This document shows, in pieces, positions 25,798-34,710 of a DNA stretch of 64,000 bases; within the stretch, counting starts at the first letter, position 1; each line of letters starts with the position of its first letter. Where the stretch lies: positions 1-64,000 of the forward strand of contig NZ_NRRD01000009.1 of assembly GCF_020023995.1 (NCBI RefSeq). The letters are read 5' to 3'. The translations under genes and the position numbers were made by a program. The stretch comes from Rhodobacter sp. TJ_12. Lineage in GTDB: Bacteria; Pseudomonadota; Alphaproteobacteria; Rhodobacterales; Rhodobacteraceae. Below the pieces are notes generated by a model, which was given only the letters and a program-made list of their open reading frames with translations, had not been told where the DNA came from and searched no databases.

Positions 25798-25968
25798 TCA
25801 AATTGTAGTTTTGATGCGATGGACGTAAAAAAGTATCGCCGTTGCCAAAGTGGTCAGGACAACGGCCGAAAATATTTTTGACCAAATTGCTATCCCGAGT
25901 CTGCTCATCATAACGATGATGCCTACCACCGCGAAATATAGTAGTGGCCCCAACATTTTATAGGTCAT
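25798..25968 (-). CDS. 56-residue membrane peptide
   Basis: A small frame MTYKMLGPLLYF...KTTI found by reading the minus strand. Hydrophobic segments cover about residues 6-22 and 30-50. An AGGTGA ribosome binding site lies 6 bases before the ATG, which supports translation. It ends 50 bp before the next small membrane-protein gene in the same orientation, so they may form a two-gene unit. Base composition is AT-rich. Function unknown; a toxin-like or accessory membrane peptide is possible but unsupported. Confidence 0.5.
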   Translation of the reverse strand: MTYKMLGPLLYFAVVGIIVMMSRLGIAIWSKIFSAVVLTTLATAILFYVHRIKTTI

Positions 25969-26380
25969 TGTCAGTCACCTCTCCATTTCTAGTTTATCAG
26001 GGCCACCGGCATACGGTTGCTGCCGTGGCGGCGCCAATGGCGACGTCCGCCCCTTTTGCAGCGGGATGTGGTGCGTATCGGCATCAGAAACCGCTGCTGG
26101 ACCCGTCGAGGTTGAAATCTTCAAAATTGGTGAGTGTCAGCTCTATTTGAGGTAACGCCCTACCTTCACGCCGCAGCGAACGATCGGTTCCCGCCCTTGC
26201 GGTCGTGTTGCGATGATTCCCCCCGGCATTGTCCCAAGGTCCGCTTACGTTATGTGCTGTCGGAGCCCGTGCTGATGTGGCGAATGGCCGCCATCCGCCC
26301 CTCACGTTGGTCTTGGCCTCGCAGACATGGTCGGCCCTGAGCCGCCATCGAGTATGGGTTCACGCGGCGGTGCGGCTTCC
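25969..26380. other. Intergenic mosaic, no gene seen
   Basis: About 410 bp. It contains GC-rich, non-coding mosaic sequence that leads into dispersed repeat copy B. Open frames here lack coding character and ribosome binding sites. Confidence 0.4.
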
Positions 26381-26437
26381 CCGAAGCGGTCGGTCATGGC
26401 ACGGCGCAGTGAAATCCCGGGCAGAATGTCGCTGATT
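26381..26437 (+). repeat. Dispersed intergenic repeat, copy B
   Basis: Best-preserved copy: CCGAAGCGGTCGGTCATGGC, then ACGGCGCAGTGAAATCCCGG, then GCAGAATGTCGCTGAT. Similarity to copy A extends about 50 bp further left (a GGCC-GAGCCG-TCGA segment). Confidence 0.7.
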
Positions 26438-26470
26438 GCAGACGAAGCTGCCGGTCTCGCAATGTTGGCG

Positions 26471-27250
26471 TCATGCCATAGCGTTAATCGTCTCGGCAAG
26501 CTTCGCAAGATCAGCCGCGTAGAAACCTGCGGCATTGATGCAGTTGGTTTCCACCAGTCGCAGGCCTTCTTCGGTGCGGCAAATGTCCATGACATAGGCG
26601 GGCGAGTAACCCTTGTTCAGCCCGGCCAACGTCTGGGCGAACTCCAGAGCATCGTCGTCTATCTCGTGGCGATACGTCACTCGTGTCCCTTCTTTGTAGA
26701 GAGAGTAAGTGACGACAACCCCGTTCACGATCCAGATGCGCCACTCTTTGTAGATCCGTGCCGGTGTGGTCAGCATCATCAGGGTATCGGGCCGAAGCGC
26801 GCCATGCGGAATCTCGTCTGCATCGAGAAGCATGACTTTGCGGGCGATCTCGCGAATGTCCGCAGCAGCCTTAACGGTTCCTGTCTGTTCTTTACTGTCG
26901 GCCACGGGACGAATGAACCAGTGGCAACCATCGTCAGCCAACTTTGCCTCAATCTCTCTGACCTGAAGAAATATCGCATCCGGCCCGTTGAGCATGAAGG
27001 GCTGCCAAGGTTTTTCATGGACGAACGGCGCAATCCGGAAAACGCCGGGATGCAGGCTCTTGGCCTCAGCATATCGCCACATAGTGTAGGAACCGAACAT
27101 CACCACGGACTGCCGGTCGCGCACTTCAGGCTCGGGGACAAGCTCGCCAACAAATGGGACGACCTTATGCCACGAGTAGGGAATGCCCAGCCGGTCAAGC
27201 GCATGCGCCAACTTTTCAGTGTCCTCGAACTGCTGAAGAATCCACTGCAT
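26471..27250 (-). CDS. ATP-grasp protein of the R2K (DUF4343-like) type
   Basis: A 259-residue protein with the late ATP-grasp pattern: KEWRIWIVNGVVV, then the end motif YVMDICRTEEGLRLVETNCINAAGF, where D, E and N would bind magnesium-ATP. An IRPVADSK segment in the middle is the R2K-type nucleotide-binding part. Such enzymes are predicted to join a carboxylate to an amine, and many sit in phage or conflict-related loci. The substrate here is unknown. A GGAAC site lies shortly before the ATG. The gene lies alone between two copies of the dispersed repeat, which suggests it moved as a cassette. Confidence 0.72.
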   Translation of the reverse strand: MQWILQQFEDTEKLAHALDRLGIPYSWHKVVPFVGELVPEPEVRDRQSVVMFGSYTMWRYAEAKSLHPGVFRIAPFVHEKPWQPFMLNGPDAIFLQVREIEAKLADDGCHWFIRPVADSKEQTGTVKAAADIREIARKVMLLDADEIPHGALRPDTLMMLTTPARIYKEWRIWIVNGVVVTYSLYKEGTRVTYRHEIDDDALEFAQTLAGLNKGYSPAYVMDICRTEEGLRLVETNCINAAGFYAADLAKLAETINAMA

Positions 27251-27359
27251 CCCGTTCCGGTTCCTCTGCTAATCGCCAAACTAGAGAACACATGTCCGCC
27301 GGGAAGCCAATGCCGCAAAGGGCTCAAGGACGAACCGGTCATGCGGCGCCACGGCCTCC

Positions 27360-27412
27360 CCAAAGCGGCCATCCATGGCACGGCGCAGTGCAACCCCGGG
27401 CAGAAGGTCTCG
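27360..27412 (+). repeat. Dispersed intergenic repeat, copy C
   Basis: CAAAGCGGCCATCCATGGCA then CGGCGCAGTGCAACCCCGGG and CAGAAGGTCTCGCGA. More diverged than copy B but with the same order and spacing. Confidence 0.6.
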
Positions 27413-27486
27413 CGACACGGTGTCTGGGGCGATATATCTGTAAGAAATGGGCGGGCTATCACGCCCGAAGTCGCGTCTAAGCCCGG

Positions 27487-27582
27487 ATGAAACGCTTGAA
27501 ACTCTTGGGCGACCGGATCATGTCACGAGCCCCCAACCGCCAGACCGCCGAAATACAGGTCCGCATCGCTATCCTGAACTGA
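27487..27582 (+). pseudogene. C-terminal scrap of an IS5-type transposase
   Basis: The frame MKRLKLLGDRIMSRAPNRQT followed by AEIQVRIAILN and a stop resembles the end of IS5-family transposases (MKCVKLLGQRL...DRQVAE-type). The usual last residues after AVLN are missing. Only about 31 codons remain, with no terminal repeat seen. Confidence 0.55.
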
Positions 27583-27692
27583 TTCTCCGCACCTGGACGG
27601 ACCGAAAGCGAAGCTATCTTCTGAAACGTGCGGGCAAAGGGGGGGCTCCTTCTGTCGTCTAATTGACGCGATAAGGCCGCCAATCTTTCTCT

Positions 27693-28415
27693 CTAATTAC
27701 TACAGGATATATTGAGTACTTGATTTAGGATTTTTTCTGCGGTGCGTTGGATCGTTTCATAGTTCTCCATCATGAGAGTGGAGGCCCGATAACTTTCTGA
27801 TCGAACGGCAATGGTCGGATAACTCACCACGGTGACAGGTTGGTTGTAACGATTGTGCCAAGTTTCACACACCAAAGCAGTGTAATAAGCAATACAGCGT
27901 TTAAATGGCTCACTCTCATCGTGCTCGTTTAGGCACTTTATCGTTCGTGTGGGACCATACGGTATCGCAAAGTCATTTCGGCCAACCCCTAGAGCGGAAA
28001 AATTCCGGGACCATATAAAGTATTGAAAGACAGTAGGTATCTCCCGGCCGCCACCATCAAGGTATTTAACCTTCCATATATTCGGCACCTCCCTATAGGG
28101 AGTTAAAGAGATTGAATACCCTGGAATTTCGCCCGGATTGCGCCAAAAGTTATTGAAAATTGGCGTTGCATCCCCCATTAGGCCACTGTTGGCCCTGTTC
28201 CCACTCAGAATTTCAAATCTAATATCGCCATTTTGGCTTTCGCACAAAAAATGATCACCACCTTCAAGGTCAGATAAAGTAATAGAGCAATCAGGAAGTA
28301 AAATTTTTGGGTTGCGCTGCTGAGCGTTCAGAGATGAGGCTGTAGCAAGTAGTATTGCGACCCAAAAGAACATCATATTTCTTTTTTTTGAAATTTGGCT
28401 GACATCAAAAATCAT
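27693..28415 (-). CDS. Secreted or periplasmic protein of unknown function
   Basis: A 240-residue protein. A hydrophobic segment at about residues 14-31 ending SSLNAQ looks like a signal peptide, possibly with the true start at the internal MM (about 28376). The mature part has scattered cysteines (two in CSITLSDLEGGDHFLC, more near CLNEHDE, RCIAYY and CETW), which fits disulfides in the periplasm. AT-rich codon use unlike the core genes indicates transfer. No family recognised. Confidence 0.55.
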   Translation of the reverse strand: MIFDVSQISKKRNMMFFWVAILLATASSLNAQQRNPKILLPDCSITLSDLEGGDHFLCESQNGDIRFEILSGNRANSGLMGDATPIFNNFWRNPGEIPGYSISLTPYREVPNIWKVKYLDGGGREIPTVFQYFIWSRNFSALGVGRNDFAIPYGPTRTIKCLNEHDESEPFKRCIAYYTALVCETWHNRYNQPVTVVSYPTIAVRSESYRASTLMMENYETIQRTAEKILNQVLNISCSN

Positions 28416-28589
28416 GGCTCGCGCTTCAAGTTACTGTAGCGCTATGGCTACCTGAAGCGGTCGTTTTTGTCATGCTCAATCTACGCACGGATAATCTAGG
28501 GTCAGGATGCATTGATTTCATTTGCGCTGCGTGCTTCACGGCTTCGAAAACGGAGCGGTAATTTGAGCGATCTCTTCTGGCTGACCGAC

Positions 28590-28636
28590 GCGCAGATGGC
28601 ACGACGCAGCAAAATCCCGGGCCGAATGTCGCTGAT
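28590..28636 (+). repeat. Dispersed intergenic repeat, copy D
   Basis: CGCAGATGGCACGACGCAGC then AAAATCCCGGGCCGAATGTC and GCTGAT; the left part is diverged. It is followed by GCGGACGGAGCGGTCATTCACG, which resembles the ACGGACAAAACGGTCGTG following copy A. Confidence 0.6.
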
Positions 28637-28682
28637 GCGGACGGAGCGGTCATTCACGTGAATGGCGCAATCCACTGTCCCT

Positions 28683-29039
28683 TTACTCGTAAATCTCTCC
28701 TTCATCACCCACGATCTGGGCACCTAGCAGCGCAGCCAAAGCCCGCATTGCTGATCTTTGCTGACTATTGAACGTTTGAAAATCAGGGGAAGGACGAGTT
28801 GAAATCCGTCCATTGAACCATCTGAACATTCCGATCCAAGTTTGACTAGTAGGGTCAAACAGTTCAGCTGTTCCATGCGTTGCAGGATTCGATATTTTTT
28901 CTCCAGTAACGGTGTTCGTCACTATCGTGGTCGCCGTATCTGCTAACCTAACGAAATCAACACTGCTTACGGCGCTCATCCATTCATTTAGGCTGATTGG
29001 CCGACCATTGTCTCGTTCTATATGGATTTCATAAGCCAT
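28683..29039 (-). CDS. Hypothetical 118-residue protein
   Basis: A soluble protein starting MAYEIHIERD. Predicted beta-strands and a WIGMFRWFNGRI segment are followed by a C-terminal helix (QQRSAMRALAALLGAQIVGD). A GGGGAG ribosome binding site lies 9 bases before the ATG, which supports the start. I do not recognise the family with certainty. Size and island context resemble immunity-type orphan proteins, but that is only an impression. It is monocistronic and divergent from the 770-residue membrane protein. Confidence 0.6.
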   Translation of the reverse strand: MAYEIHIERDNGRPISLNEWMSAVSSVDFVRLADTATTIVTNTVTGEKISNPATHGTAELFDPTSQTWIGMFRWFNGRISTRPSPDFQTFNSQQRSAMRALAALLGAQIVGDEGEIYE

Positions 29040-29337
29040 GATATTCGCTCCCCTATTCTTACTTACGGTCAGTTGCTAAGGAATAAAGCGGGTCCCCCAA
29101 GAAAACAATGTAGCTTAGGGCTCAAAACGGACTTGCGGCAACGTGGCAGGCCCTGCTGGATGCCCGCGCAGTCGTATCGACGTACCCGGCCCTCTCCGGA
29201 CGTTTAACCCTTGGCAAGCGAATGTCGGCTTCACCCGAGTAGACGCCATGAAGCCAAAGGCTCGCAACTATGTTTCTTTTGCCGTAAACTTCACTGGTTC
29301 TCAAAGGTTGAGTGCCGCAATTCGATTGGAGTGACCG

Positions 29338-31650
29338 ATGAGGCTGCGAGCCCGCATGCGATTACTGCGTAGACGCATAAACAGGAGTACCAAGCGCGCG
29401 TCGCAAATATTGGCCCGTCGCACAGCCTTGATCTGGCAGCAGCTGTATCGCACCCGCTTTAGGTTTCTTGTCTGGCGGCAACGTCATGGCGCGGTTGCGG
29501 TTGCGATCATCCTATTGGCGTTGATCGGACTCAGTGGCTTCGGTGTCCCTGCACTCCAGGAGTTGCTGAACCCGATCTTTGCAACTGAAGCTGAACTCGC
29601 ATCGCTTAGATCGTTTCTCGTGACACTTGGCGGCGCATTAGTCGGAGCGGCGGCCATTGTATCGTCCCTCGTGTTGTTCGCAATGCAGGTCAACGTAGAG
29701 CGAATGCCACATGGCCTATTCCGCAGGCTTAGCGCTGACAGACGCCTCCTCAGCGCGTTCGCGGCGACATTCTTTCTTGCGGTCATTATCGCCAGCCTAT
29801 CTCTGAATGTGGGGCAGCAGCGCGTTGGTGCCATCTTATTCATAACTTTCTGGGGCACCGTAATCGTTCTAGGGCTGTTTCTCTACGGCTATCGACGGGC
29901 GCTGATCTTGGTGAACCCGGCACAGCAGCTCAAGATGGTCGTTAGGCAGGCCCAGCGTGAGCTGCAAGCGTGGGCGAGACGAGCGAAACGGGCAGCACCG
30001 TTATTTTCCGACGGCAGCCAACCGAACCAGAGCGATCCCTATTCGTCCCAACATGACCTGACGCGGGCAGCCTATTTTCAGGTCAATCGTGGATGGACGG
30101 AAGGCGCCCAGCGGGGCGTGCGCTATGCTGTATCGTTCGCGCGCCGCTATGCTGAGCAAGGCGACCATGAGGTCAGCGCTGTGGCTATGAACGCAATCGT
30201 TGCGATCAACGCTGCCTATATCGAAGCGAAGGGAAAGACCTTCTTTGCCAACCAGCTCATGTTTGACAACCCGCTCACCTCGGACGGTTTTATCAACGAT
30301 ACGCTTGAGCATCTGCGGCAGACGGCGCGTATCGGCGTCACGCGCGGCGATGAACAACAGATCGAACAGACACTGCGGGTGATCGCCAGCCTCGTGCGGG
30401 TATATATTTCAATTGACTATGCAAATCCCCATGCATCGAACACTCACGCCCATCTGGCGGCCGGATATCTCTCAGGGGAAGTCGAGCGGATTGTTCCGCA
30501 CAACATGCCGGACGTCCTCATGGAAGGCGTGAGGCTTATGGGACAATGCGCCGAAATGCTGCTCGCAATGGAAGGTCCGCAGGGCATAGCGACTGTGGTG
30601 CAGAAGATCGGCATAGTCTCGTGCGTCGGGGCCGCGCGCGAGGACTACCGGCCCGTCACGTCCACCGGAGTTGAACAGCTCGCTCGCCTCAGTTTCGAGC
30701 TGTTGCAGACAAACAAAAGGGAGGTTCAGTTTGCAGCTCAAGGCATCCGAGAAACTGTGAAGCTGATCGCCAAGTTGTTCATGGCCCTGCCGGACACGCC
30801 GTTGATGAGCATCCACAGCGCATATCTCGCCCCCTACTACTCGGCGACAAGCACACAAGGGCTCGCTGTGAGGCTCTCCCAACTCGTCAACTTGGTCGCG
30901 GATGCCCCTGAGGGCGATCTGAATGCGCGGCAGGTTATAGTAAATTTCGAGGAATGGGCCGACGGGATGTATCAAACCGAGAAGGACCTTCTCCTCTACG
31001 CCATCGAAAAACGATCGCAGTTCACGTTCGACATGATCAACTGGATCACGACGGTCACTACGATGCTCATTGCCTTATCGAATGCCGCCGCTTGTGATGT
31101 TCATGCACAGGAGAAACTGCGCAAACACGCCGCCTGGCTGATCGCGGTCTTGTCTTGGGTGCCCGACGACGAAGAAACCGTAAAATTCGTCGAGATTTTT
31201 CAGATGACTGAAACGCTATTTAAAGCTGCAGTGGATGCGCGCAGACGTGGTTGCCCAGAGCTTGCCGAGGACATCGACAAAATCCTTTTATCCTGGACGT
31301 TCAAGGCTGGCCGTTACCAGACAGGCTGGGCGACTCTGGAAAAGTCAGTCTACGCACTCGCGACACTCGCGCTTCTGGCTAACGACGCCGAAGCAGAGGC
31401 CCAGCTAAAGAAAAAAATAAATTCCCGCATGAAAGCTGGCGGCCTGCCTGACAAAGAACTTCGTGATAGCGCGGCCTTGAAAATTCGTGGGCGCGCCGCC
31501 TCGTTGTACCGTAACGGTCATTGGTCGTCGGCGATCGAACATGGCATGGCGCAGTCCGACCACCAGAGGTTACAGCCCCTTCTTGAAGAAATCGCAGACA
31601 TCATTTCACCTGAAACAATGGGGCAAGCTGCCAATGTCGGCATTTATTGA
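29338..31650 (+). CDS. Large membrane protein with a long C-terminal cytoplasmic region
   Basis: A 770-residue protein. A strongly basic N-terminus (residues 1-48) precedes four predicted membrane segments at about 50-70, 92-115, 137-158 and 163-186. Some 580 mainly helical, soluble residues follow. The second and third segments (GGALVGAAAIVSSLVLFAMQV) recall DUF2254-type membrane proteins, but the rest does not. GGAG lies 6 bases before the ATG. No signal peptide. The function is unknown. Its island position and membrane-plus-large-cytoplasmic-domain layout would fit a defence effector, though no known effector motif is visible. Confidence 0.6.
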   Translation: MRLRARMRLLRRRINRSTKRASQILARRTALIWQQLYRTRFRFLVWRQRHGAVAVAIILLALIGLSGFGVPALQELLNPIFATEAELASLRSFLVTLGGALVGAAAIVSSLVLFAMQVNVERMPHGLFRRLSADRRLLSAFAATFFLAVIIASLSLNVGQQRVGAILFITFWGTVIVLGLFLYGYRRALILVNPAQQLKMVVRQAQRELQAWARRAKRAAPLFSDGSQPNQSDPYSSQHDLTRAAYFQVNRGWTEGAQRGVRYAVSFARRYAEQGDHEVSAVAMNAIVAINAAYIEAKGKTFFANQLMFDNPLTSDGFINDTLEHLRQTARIGVTRGDEQQIEQTLRVIASLVRVYISIDYANPHASNTHAHLAAGYLSGEVERIVPHNMPDVLMEGVRLMGQCAEMLLAMEGPQGIATVVQKIGIVSCVGAAREDYRPVTSTGVEQLARLSFELLQTNKREVQFAAQGIRETVKLIAKLFMALPDTPLMSIHSAYLAPYYSATSTQGLAVRLSQLVNLVADAPEGDLNARQVIVNFEEWADGMYQTEKDLLLYAIEKRSQFTFDMINWITTVTTMLIALSNAAACDVHAQEKLRKHAAWLIAVLSWVPDDEETVKFVEIFQMTETLFKAAVDARRRGCPELAEDIDKILLSWTFKAGRYQTGWATLEKSVYALATLALLANDAEAEAQLKKKINSRMKAGGLPDKELRDSAALKIRGRAASLYRNGHWSSAIEHGMAQSDHQRLQPLLEEIADIISPETMGQAANVGIY

Positions 31651-31667
31651 ATGCAAACCAAGGCATC

Positions 31668-31973
31668 TTACCCACACAGCAGACCTTTGAGTATCGAGCA
31701 GCGAACGCCCGCTTTCCGCCCATGGTGTTGACGTAGACATCGGTTGTTGTGACGGGCGCCTGACAATTTCTCCGACGCTGATATCGGTTCCGTATCGTCG
31801 CGACAGCTTGCGTCGGCTTCATGGTCTTCATCGGAGTCCTGCCTGCAAAGCCACCGCAACAGTGCCTCCGACTCGCTGGCCGCCTGCGCCTCCTTCACGA
31901 TCTTCCCATGCTCGCTGATCATGCAGATCGCGGTCTTCTCCAGCGACACATCCAGCCCAACAAACAGCCTCAT
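31668..31973 (-). pseudogene. N-terminal fragment of an IS110-type transposase
   Basis: Codons from ATG 31973 read MRLFVGLDVSLEKTAICMIS and continue through KIVKEAQAASESEALLRWL, the N-terminus of IS110-family DEDD transposases including the first catalytic aspartate in GLDVS. After about 45 codons the sequence changes to unrelated residues and stops at 31668. Most of the catalytic domain and the whole serine-containing C-terminal domain are missing. Confidence 0.7.
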
Positions 31974-32315
31974 CCCGCAGTCTGCCCGATGGATCCAATA
32001 CGGGAATGGCGCCAGCTTGCCCTCGGTTTTGCAACGGCAGCGGGCGGGTCGCGGCGCAGGCCCCGTTACGGCATCTCATACAGGGAGAGCACAACGGCTC
32101 TCCGCCAGATCCGCGCCTTCATGCCACGAACCGCGCATCCCCTCCATACGCGAAAGGCGCCGGAGCATCTGCCCCGGCGCCTCTATCACCGTTTGTCAGA
32201 GAGCAGTCCAAGGGCGCCAGGCGATACGTTTCGCCCTTGACACCCCTTGCGCAGGCTTATGCTTTCGTTTGCGCATTCATCTGCTTTCTCTGACTACATC
32301 CGCGCGCCTTTTTCT
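31974..32315. other. Intergenic region between island and core
   Basis: About 340 bp containing the remnant left side of the IS110-type element, then a hairpin at 32155-32182, and 3' flanking sequence of nrdJ. No gene seen. Confidence 0.4.
32155..32182. terminator. GC-rich hairpin downstream of nrdJ
   Basis: AGGCGCCGG (32155-32163) and CCGGCGCCT (32174-32182) form a 9-bp stem with a 10-base loop, 134 bp beyond the nrdJ stop. There is no clear T-run on the minus strand, so the terminator role is only suggested. Confidence 0.35.
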
Positions 32316-34580
32316 TTAGCCGCATTTGGAATGGCCGCAATCGGCGCAGGTCATGCAGCCTTCGACCTTGCGCATCGCATAGGAGCCACAAGAGGGGCAG
32401 GCCGGGCCGCGCGGGGCCTCGCCCATTTGCATCACCTCGGCACGCGGGTCGCTTTTCAGCCCCATCCCCTCGCCTGCAATGAAGCCCGTGGCGATCAGGT
32501 GCCGTTCGATCACCCCGCCAATCGCAGCGAGGATCGAGGGTATATATTGCCCCTGCATCCAGGCGCCGCCGCGCGGATCGAAGACGGCCTTCAGTTCTTC
32601 GACCACGAAGCTGACATCGCCACCGCGCCGGAACACCGCCGAAATCATCCGGGTAAGCGCCACGGTCCAGGCGAAATGCTCCATGTTCTTGGAGTTGATG
32701 AACACTTCGAACGGGCGGCGATGCTCGCCCTGCACGATGTCATTCACGGTAATATAGATCGCATGCTCTGAACCGGGCCATTTCAGCTTGTAGGTCGCAC
32801 CTTCCAGTGCGGCGGGCCGGTCCAGCGGTTCGGTCAGATAAACGACCTCGGCCCCGCTATCGGCCTCGGGCGCTTTTTCCGAGCTTTCCGAGACGGTCAG
32901 GACCGAGCCGGTCACGTCATTCGGGCGGTAGGTCGTGCAGCCTTTGCAGCCCGTTTCATAGGCCGCCATATAGACATCTTTGAACGCATCGAAGGAAATA
33001 TCGACCGGGCAGTTGATCGTTTTCGAAATACTCGAATCGATCCATTTCTGCGCGGCGGCCTGCATTTTCACATGGTCCATCGGCGCCAGCGTCTGGGCGT
33101 TTACAAAGTGATCGGGCAGGGGGGCATCGCCCTTCAGGTCGCGCCACATTTGCACGGCGTAATCGACCACCTCTTCCTCGGTCCGGCTGCCGTCTTTTTG
33201 CAGCACCTTGCGGCTATAGGCATAGGCGAAGACCGGCTCGATGCCAGACGACACGTTGCCCGCGTAAAGCGAGATCGTGCCGGTGGGCGCGATCGAGGTC
33301 AAAAGCGCATTGCGAATGCCGTGGGTGGCGATCGCCTCGCGCACATCCTCATCCATCTGCATCATATTGCCGGAGGCCAGATAGTTCTTGGCATCGAACA
33401 GCGGGAAGGCGCCCTTTTCCTGCGCCAGATCGACCGAGGCCAGATAGGACGCCCGCGCGATCAGCTTCATCCAGGCTTCGGTCTGTGCGGCAGCCTCATC
33501 CGAACCATAGCGCAGCCCCAGCATCAAAAGCGCATCGGCAAGGCCCGTCACGCCAAGCCCGATGCGGCGCTTGTTGCGCGCCTCTTCGGCTTGTTGCGGC
33601 AGCGGGAAGCGCGAGGCATCCACCACATTATCCATCATCCGCACGGCGGTGCGGACCAACTCATCCAGCGCGGCTTCATCCAGTTTTGCGGCTTCGGTGA
33701 AGGGGGCGGTGACAAGCCGTGCAAGGTTGATCGAGCCTAGCAAGCACGCGCCATAGGGCGGCAAGGGTTGCTCGCCACAAGGGTTGGTGGCGCAGATCTG
33801 CTCCAGATAATTCAGGTTGTTCATCGCGTTGATCCGGTCGATGAAAATCACCCCCGGTTCGGCGAAATCATAGGTCGCGCGCATGATCTTGTTCCACAGA
33901 TCGCGCGCTTGGATGGTATGATAGACCTTGCCGCCGAAGGTCAGCTCCCACGGGCCATCGGCTTTGACAGCTTCCATGAAGGCATCGGTGATCAGCACCG
34001 AGAGGTTGAACATCCGCAGGCGCGCGGAATCCTGCTTCGCGGTGATAAAGCTTTCGATATCGGGGTGGTCGCAGCGCATCGTCGCCATCATCGCGCCGCG
34101 GCGCGAGCCCGCCGACATGATGGTGCGGCACATCGCATCCCAGACATCCATGAACGACAGCGGGCCTGACGCATCGGCGGCCACGCCCTGCACCGCCGCC
34201 CCGCGCGGACGAATGGTCGAGAAATCATAGCCGATGCCGCCACCTTGCTGCATCGTCAGCGCGGCTTCTTTCAGCATGTCAAAAATGCCGCCCATCGAAT
34301 CGGGGATCGTGCCCATGACGAAACAGTTGAACAGCGTGACCGACCGACCGGTGCCAGCCCCCGCCAAAATCCGGCCAGCCGGCAGGAATTTGAAATCTTC
34401 AAGCGCGGCGTAAAAACGGTCTTCCCACGCCGCCGCATCGGTCTCGACCGCGGCCAGATCACGCGCCACGCGCCGCCAGCTATCTTCGACAGAGGCATCG
34501 ACAGGCGTGCCATCGGCCTCTTTCAGGCGGTATTTCATGTCCCAGATTTGTTCAGCGATGGGGGCGGCAAAACGGCTCAT
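32316..34580 (-). CDS. nrdJ: Adenosylcobalamin-dependent (class II) ribonucleotide reductase
   Basis: About 754 residues. It reduces ribonucleotides to deoxyribonucleotides with a B12-generated thiyl radical, independent of oxygen. Visible motifs are the substrate-loop cysteine FNCFVMG, the NPCGEQPLPPYGACLLGSIN active-site segment with its N-C-E triad, and APTGTIS near the phosphate site. A C-terminal zinc-ribbon-like tail (CPSCGSY, CMTCADCGHSKCG) holds the shuttling cysteines. ATG 34580 starts MSRFAAPI; an earlier in-frame start at 34640 is less likely. The gene is divergent from the DUF1489 gene. I looked for a cobalamin riboswitch in the 130-bp upstream gap and saw none. Confidence 0.93.
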   Translation of the reverse strand: MSRFAAPIAEQIWDMKYRLKEADGTPVDASVEDSWRRVARDLAAVETDAAAWEDRFYAALEDFKFLPAGRILAGAGTGRSVTLFNCFVMGTIPDSMGGIFDMLKEAALTMQQGGGIGYDFSTIRPRGAAVQGVAADASGPLSFMDVWDAMCRTIMSAGSRRGAMMATMRCDHPDIESFITAKQDSARLRMFNLSVLITDAFMEAVKADGPWELTFGGKVYHTIQARDLWNKIMRATYDFAEPGVIFIDRINAMNNLNYLEQICATNPCGEQPLPPYGACLLGSINLARLVTAPFTEAAKLDEAALDELVRTAVRMMDNVVDASRFPLPQQAEEARNKRRIGLGVTGLADALLMLGLRYGSDEAAAQTEAWMKLIARASYLASVDLAQEKGAFPLFDAKNYLASGNMMQMDEDVREAIATHGIRNALLTSIAPTGTISLYAGNVSSGIEPVFAYAYSRKVLQKDGSRTEEEVVDYAVQMWRDLKGDAPLPDHFVNAQTLAPMDHVKMQAAAQKWIDSSISKTINCPVDISFDAFKDVYMAAYETGCKGCTTYRPNDVTGSVLTVSESSEKAPEADSGAEVVYLTEPLDRPAALEGATYKLKWPGSEHAIYITVNDIVQGEHRRPFEVFINSKNMEHFAWTVALTRMISAVFRRGGDVSFVVEELKAVFDPRGGAWMQGQYIPSILAAIGGVIERHLIATGFIAGEGMGLKSDPRAEVMQMGEAPRGPACPSCGSYAMRKVEGCMTCADCGHSKCG

Positions 34581-34710
34581 CGGGGCGTCCTTGGCTGGCG
34601 GGAAGGCGTTTACGATAGGGTGGCGGTGCTCGTGTGGCAAGGTCGGAGACCCGGCGTTGCCCTTGGCGAGGCGCCCCTATATTGTGGATCGTCCGAAGGG
34701 GAAAGACGAA

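Noticed and set aside
34581-34710. Possible cobalamin riboswitch before the B12-dependent reductase
   Set aside because: The gap is only 130 bp and no B12-box-like conserved element was seen.
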